Assembly (NCBI RefSeq): GCF_902859735.1
Contig: NZ_CADIJY010000002.1
Span: 682,001 to 746,000, forward strand
From: Achromobacter aegrifaciens
GTDB taxonomy: Bacteria; Pseudomonadota; Gammaproteobacteria; Burkholderiales; Burkholderiaceae_B
Direction: 5' to 3'
DNA length: 64,000 nt
Shown here: positions 60,805-64,000 of the stretch, one piece after another
How positions within the stretch are numbered: position 1 is the first letter of the stretch
Layout: each line of letters opens with the position of its first letter
Notes under the pieces: model-generated
Told to the model about the DNA's origin: nothing
Databases searched by the model: none
What the model saw: only the letters and a program-made list of their open reading frames with translations
Translations under genes and position numbers: made by a program

Positions 60805-61532
60805 TAGGCGAAGTGCGCCTTCAGGTCTTCCAGGCCGCCGATCAGCGCGCCATTGATGAACACCTGCGGGGCGGTGCCCTTGCCCGAGACAGCGCCGATC
60901 ACGCGGCCACGGACCTTGTTTTCCAGCGGGATCTCGATCGGGGCGTAGCCCTTGGCATCCAGCAGCGCCTTGGCTTCCACGCAGAACGGGCAGCCCGGCT
61001 TGGAGAACACGACCACCTGGTCGGGCTTCTTGGCCGACGGGGCGAAGTGCGCCAGCATGGTGTCGGCGTCCGACACTTCAAACGGGTCGCCTTCCTTTTC
61101 CGGCTCGATGAACATCTTCTGGACCACGCCGTCCTTGACCAGCATGGAATAGCGCCAGCTGCGCTTGCCGAAGCCCAGGTCGCTCTTGTCGACCAGCATG
61201 CCCATGCCTTCGGTGAACTCGCCGTTGCCGTCGGGCAGCAGCGTGATGTTGGCCGATTCCTGGTCCTTGGCCCATTCGTTCATGACGAAGGTGTCATTGA
61301 CCGACACGCAGACGATGCTGTCCACGCCGGCGGCGAAGAAGGCGGGAGCCAGTTCGTTGTAACGCGGCAGGTGGGTCGACGAGCAGGTCGGCGTGAAGGC
61401 GCCGGGCAGGGAAAAGACCACGACGGTCTTGTTCTTGAACAGGTCGTCGGACGTCACCTTCTTCCAGGTGTTGTCCTCACGGACCGGGAACGTTACGTTC
61501 GGAACACGTTGGCCTTCGCGGTTTTGCAGCAT
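60804..61532 (-). CDS. peroxiredoxin-glutaredoxin fusion (hybrid Prx5/Grx)
   Basis: Glutathione-dependent peroxidase of 242 residues. An AhpE/Prx5-type peroxiredoxin (about 1-160) has the peroxidatic Cys in [21 protein letters not shown] glutaredoxin domain (about 170-242) has the dithiol motif [12 protein letters not shown] and the substrate loop [19 protein letters not shown]. The fused glutaredoxin recycles the peroxiredoxin with glutathione, as known for Haemophilus and Neisseria enzymes. The start at 61532 has AAGGAG 8 bases upstream. The nearby flavoprotein reductase could feed the same thiol pool (inference). Confidence 0.95.
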   Translation of the reverse strand: MLQNREGQRVPNVTFPVREDNTWKKVTSDDLFKNKTVVVFSLPGAFTPTCSSTHLPRYNELAPAFFAAGVDSIVCVSVNDTFVMNEWAKDQESANITLLPDGNGEFTEGMGMLVDKSDLGFGKRSWRYSMLVKDGVVQKMFIEPEKEGDPFEVSDADTMLAHFAPSAKKPDQVVVFSKPGCPFCVEAKALLDAKGYAPIEIPLENKVRGRVIGAVSGKGTAPQVFINGALIGGLEDLKAHFA

Positions 61533-61584
61533 TCAAATCTCTCCTTGGGGTAGCGGGGTTGTTTGATTAACCACCATGGAAAGA

Positions 61585-61639
61585 ATGATAAATCCTTACT
61601 ATCAATTATTCAAATTTAATAAATTCAATGAATCGATAG
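61585..61639 (-). promoter_or_regulatory. promoter of the peroxiredoxin-glutaredoxin gene with AT-rich dyads
   Basis: On the minus strand, -35 TTGAAT (61613-61608) and -10 TATCAT (61590-61585) are 17 bp apart. Two dyads overlap it: GATAA-N7-CTATC (61587-61603), close to the half-site of OxyR, and a 41-bp imperfect palindrome from CTATC (61599) to GATAG (61639). The patch is very AT-rich for this genome. Peroxide control through OxyR is plausible but not shown. Confidence 0.55.
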
Positions 61640-61708
61640 ATTTTAGCAATGAATAAATAACCAGCGCGAGACCGGATCTATCATAGCCCGGCCTCGCGCC
61701 TGGAGGAA

Positions 61709-61909
61709 TTACACCGGCTGCGGCTGGTAGCCGGCGTCGCGGATCGCGTCTTCGATCTTGTCGGCGTCATCGGCCCCGGTCACGGTCACGCGGTGCGTGG
61801 GCAGATCGATCGTGACAGTCGCGCCCGGAGCCGCCTGGGCCACCGCGGCCGTAATGGTCTTGGCGCAATGGCCGCAGGTCATGTCAGCCACTTGGAACTC
61901 GATGCTCAT
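61709..61909 (-). CDS. copZ: copper chaperone CopZ-like heavy-metal-associated protein
   Basis: A 66-residue ferredoxin-like metal carrier. The HMA motif is ADMTCGHCAKTI; both Cys are expected to bind Cu(I). The start at 61909 (MSIEFQVADM) has GGAG 6 bases upstream; the frame to 62077 is spurious. It is divergent from the cueR gene, and its promoter has the 19-bp spacer typical of MerR-family activation. No copA ATPase gene is adjacent, so CopZ must work with a partner encoded elsewhere or act as a buffer. Confidence 0.94.
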   Translation of the reverse strand: MSIEFQVADMTCGHCAKTITAAVAQAAPGATVTIDLPTHRVTVTGADDADKIEDAIRDAGYQPQPV

Positions 61910-61965
61910 AGTTATCTCCATAGGATTCAAGGGCGATGGACTACGTTTCGTCCACCATGGAAAGC

Positions 61966-61996
61966 AGCTTAAACCTTCCCATGATGGAAAGGTCAA
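61966..61996 (-). promoter_or_regulatory. CueR-type promoter and operator for copZ
   Basis: On the minus strand, -35 TTGACC (61996-61991) and -10 TAAGCT (61971-61966) are separated by 19 bp instead of 17. The spacer is filled by a dyad of the form ACCTT-N-CC-N5-GG-N-AAGGT (61973-61993). Both features are the hallmark of MerR-family activators, and the sequence resembles known CueR operators. The regulator gene starts 38 bases away. Confidence 0.88.
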
Positions 61997-62033
61997 GCGT
62001 AGAATCGCACTCAGGCTACACAGGAGCACGGCA

Positions 62034-62426
62034 ATGAATATCGGCGAGGCATCCAGGAGTTCCGGCATTTCCGCCAAGATGATCCGCTACTACGAAAGCA
62101 TCGGCCTCATCAGCCCCGCCGGACGCACGGATTCCGGCTACCGCGTGTACAGCGAACACGATCTGCATACGCTGCACTTCGTGCGCCGCGCGCGCGACCT
62201 GGGTTTTTCGGTGGAACAGATGAATGAGTTGCTGGCGCTGTGGAAGGACCGCAGCCGCGCCAGCGCCGACGTCAAGCGCATCGCGCTGGAACACGTGCAG
62301 GAACTGGAGCGCAAGGCCGAGGCGCTGCGCGACATGGCGGCCACCTTGAAGCATCTGGCCGAACACTGCCAGGGCAATGACAGGCCGGACTGCCCGATAC
62401 TGGAAGGCCTGGGCTGCAAGCACTGA
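62034..62426 (+). CDS. cueR: MerR family copper-responsive regulator CueR
   Basis: A 130-residue MerR regulator. The winged helix reads MNIGEASRSSGISAKMIRYY, ESIGLISPAGRTDSGYRVY, followed by a long dimerisation helix. The metal loop near the C terminus has two Cys with seven residues between (DCPILEGLGC), as in the Cu(I)-sensing CueR. That spacing separates it from zinc or mercury sensors. The start at 62034 has AGGAG upstream. It should activate copZ from the divergent operator when Cu(I) rises. Confidence 0.94.
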   Translation: MNIGEASRSSGISAKMIRYYESIGLISPAGRTDSGYRVYSEHDLHTLHFVRRARDLGFSVEQMNELLALWKDRSRASADVKRIALEHVQELERKAEALRDMAATLKHLAEHCQGNDRPDCPILEGLGCKH

Positions 62427-62451
62427 AACGGCCCAGGCCCTTCCCGCGGCG

Positions 62452-63939
62452 TCAGTCCTGCGCTTCGGCCGCGACCTTGGCGTGATAGGCGTCGGTGGCG
62501 GCCTGCTTGGCGGCCGCCTTCTCGGCGGCGGCCGCGGCCTTGGCTTCTTCCGCGGCTGCCGCTTCGGCCGCCGCCTGAATGGCGCGCTGGCGGGCGCGTT
62601 CCCGCACGGCCTGGATACCTTCGGCGTCCAGCGATTCGAACACCGCAATGGACTCCACATGGCCCGTGTGCGGGAACATGTTGATCACGCCCGCGCTCTT
62701 CAACACATAGCCGCCTTCATGCACCATGATGGCCGCATCGCGCGCCAGCGTGGCCGGATTACAGGACACGTAGACGATGCGCACGGGGCGCTCGTGCGCC
62801 TCCAACAGCGACAGGGCCTGCGCCACGGCATGCGCGCCTTCGCGCGGCGGATCGATCAGCATGCGGTCGAAGTAGCCCAGGCCGCGCAGCCATTCCACAT
62901 CCACCTCGAACAGGTTCAGGGTGGCGAAGCTGGTGCGATCGCCCAGGCCGTGGCGCGATGCCGCGTCGAAAGCGCGGTCGGTCAGCGCCTTGCTGCCTTC
63001 CACGCCCACGGCTTCCCTGCCCTGCGTCGCCAGCGGCAGCGTGAAGTTGCCCAGCCCGCAGAACAGATCCGCCACGCGGTCGGTAGGCTGCACCTCCAGT
63101 AGTTTCAGCGCGCGCGACACCATCGCACGGTTGATGGCGTGATTGACCTGCGTGAAATCGGTGGGCCGATACGGCATGCGCAGGCCGAATTCCGGCATGG
63201 TGTAGGCCAGCGTGTCGCCGTGCTCGCGCTCCAGCGGGTGCACGGTTTCCGGACCCTTGGACTGCAGCCACCATTGCACGTTGTGCTTGGCGGCGAAGGC
63301 GCGCAGGATGGCGATGTCGCCATCGGTCAGCGGCAGCAGATGGCGCAGCACCAGGGCGGTCACGCCCTCGCCCAGCGACACTTCGATCTGCGGCATGCGG
63401 TCCGGCGCGGACATGGAACCGATCATTTCGCGCAAAGGGATAAGCAGGTCGCTGACGTGGCGCGGCAGCACATGGCATTCGCGCATGTCGGCCACATAGC
63501 TGCTCTTGCGCTCATGGAAACCGACCAGCACGCCGCCCTTCTTGGGCACCACGCGCACCGACAGGCGGGCGCGGTAGCGGTAGCCCCAGGTCGGGCCTTG
63601 CAGCGGCGCCAGGATGCGCGCGGGACGCAGCTTGCCGACATGCCAGAAGGTGTCTTCCAGCGAACGTTGCTTGATGGCGACCTGCGTGCTGGGTTCCAGG
63701 TGCTGCATGGCACAGCCGCCACAGACGCCGAAATGCGGGCAGCGCGGCGCCACGCGCTGCGACGAGGGCCGCAGCACCTCGTCCACGCGCGCAATCTCGT
63801 AGGACGGCTTGCGGCGCAGCGTAACCGTGGTGACCCGTTCGCCCGGCAAGGCGCCTTCCACGAAGACGACCTTCCCGTCGCGGCGGGCGATACCCCTGGC
63901 TTCCAGGTCCAGGGATTCAATACTCAAAACGTCAGACAT
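62452..63939 (-). CDS. rlmD: 23S rRNA (uracil(1939)-C5)-methyltransferase RlmD
   Basis: Iron-sulfur RNA methyltransferase of 495 residues. An N-terminal TRAM domain (about 1-60) precedes the 4Fe-4S Cys cluster ([15 protein letters not shown] and the Cys of MRECHVL). The SAM domain has [16 protein letters not shown], and the catalytic Cys is in [14 protein letters not shown]. After the normal end (HVESIAVFE) there is an extra tail of about 60 residues rich in Ala, Glu and Lys, probably helical. The family without this tail is about 430 residues. It is convergent with cueR. Confidence 0.94.
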   Translation of the reverse strand: MSDVLSIESLDLEARGIARRDGKVVFVEGALPGERVTTVTLRRKPSYEIARVDEVLRPSSQRVAPRCPHFGVCGGCAMQHLEPSTQVAIKQRSLEDTFWHVGKLRPARILAPLQGPTWGYRYRARLSVRVVPKKGGVLVGFHERKSSYVADMRECHVLPRHVSDLLIPLREMIGSMSAPDRMPQIEVSLGEGVTALVLRHLLPLTDGDIAILRAFAAKHNVQWWLQSKGPETVHPLEREHGDTLAYTMPEFGLRMPYRPTDFTQVNHAINRAMVSRALKLLEVQPTDRVADLFCGLGNFTLPLATQGREAVGVEGSKALTDRAFDAASRHGLGDRTSFATLNLFEVDVEWLRGLGYFDRMLIDPPREGAHAVAQALSLLEAHERPVRIVYVSCNPATLARDAAIMVHEGGYVLKSAGVINMFPHTGHVESIAVFESLDAEGIQAVRERARQRAIQAAAEAAAAEEAKAAAAAEKAAAKQAATDAYHAKVAAEAQD

Positions 63940-64000
63940 CTCACGCAGTCCAGAAGAATTACACGCAACCTTCTATTGTAGAAGGACTGCGGCCAATCCT

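Noticed and set aside
61599-61639. Full OxyR binding site (four tetramers at 11-base steps)
   Set aside because: Only outer CTAT and ATAG elements match and their 37-base offset does not fit the OxyR periodicity; only the half-site at 61587-61603 is retained as a candidate.

Overview
The window is dense, high-GC bacterial chromosome with no sign of a plasmid or phage. Gene content points to a betaproteobacterium of the family Alcaligenaceae (Achromobacter or Bordetella-like): many periplasmic-binding-protein uptake systems, a betaproteobacterial porin, gmk-rpoZ-spoT, divergent rph/yicC, and a CueR/CopZ pair. This assignment is an inference from gene style; no rRNA or tRNA gene was found.

Layout. 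0-7 kb: end of a GGDEF gene, a chemotaxis receptor, an acyl-CoA dehydrogenase plus MmgE/PrpD pair, RNase PH and YicC. 6.9-7.5 kb: a small toxin-antitoxin operon with a palindromic operator inside its promoter. 7.5-14.5 kb: lysine permease, AMP nucleosidase, an NlpC/P60 hydrolase, an SDR oxidoreductase and a thiosulfate dehydrogenase pair (tsdBA). 14.5-20 kb: gmk-rpoZ-spoT and a glutamine-type ABC importer. 20-26.5 kb: a C45 acyltransferase/hydrolase, a fused 5-oxoprolinase, a MarR-type regulator and NudC. 26.7-31 kb: a TRAP transporter operon and a porin with a structured leader.

31-44.3 kb is the most interesting part: thirteen genes all on the minus strand. Two LysR paralogues (about two-thirds identical by hand count) each lie just upstream of a nearly identical promoter. 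One promoter drives a TRAP transporter, a DUF2848 protein and an amidase. The other drives a DUF1445 (D-glutamate-cyclase-like) protein and probably a Liv-type ABC importer. I read this as one catabolic regulon for an unidentified, probably amide-containing or cyclised amino-acid-like compound.

44.4-64 kb: EamA exporter, triclosan-tolerant-type enoyl reductase FabV, serB, a GcvA-like regulator divergent from a three-gene ABC importer, ybbA/tesA with overlapping start codons, PpiD, a carboxypeptidase-G2-like M20 peptidase, a glycerophosphodiesterase, rlmJ, a dihydrolipoamide dehydrogenase, a peroxiredoxin-glutaredoxin fusion, copZ/cueR with a 19-bp-spacer promoter, and rlmD.

Starts were chosen from ribosome binding sites and family lengths. 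Several genes begin with GTG or TTG.
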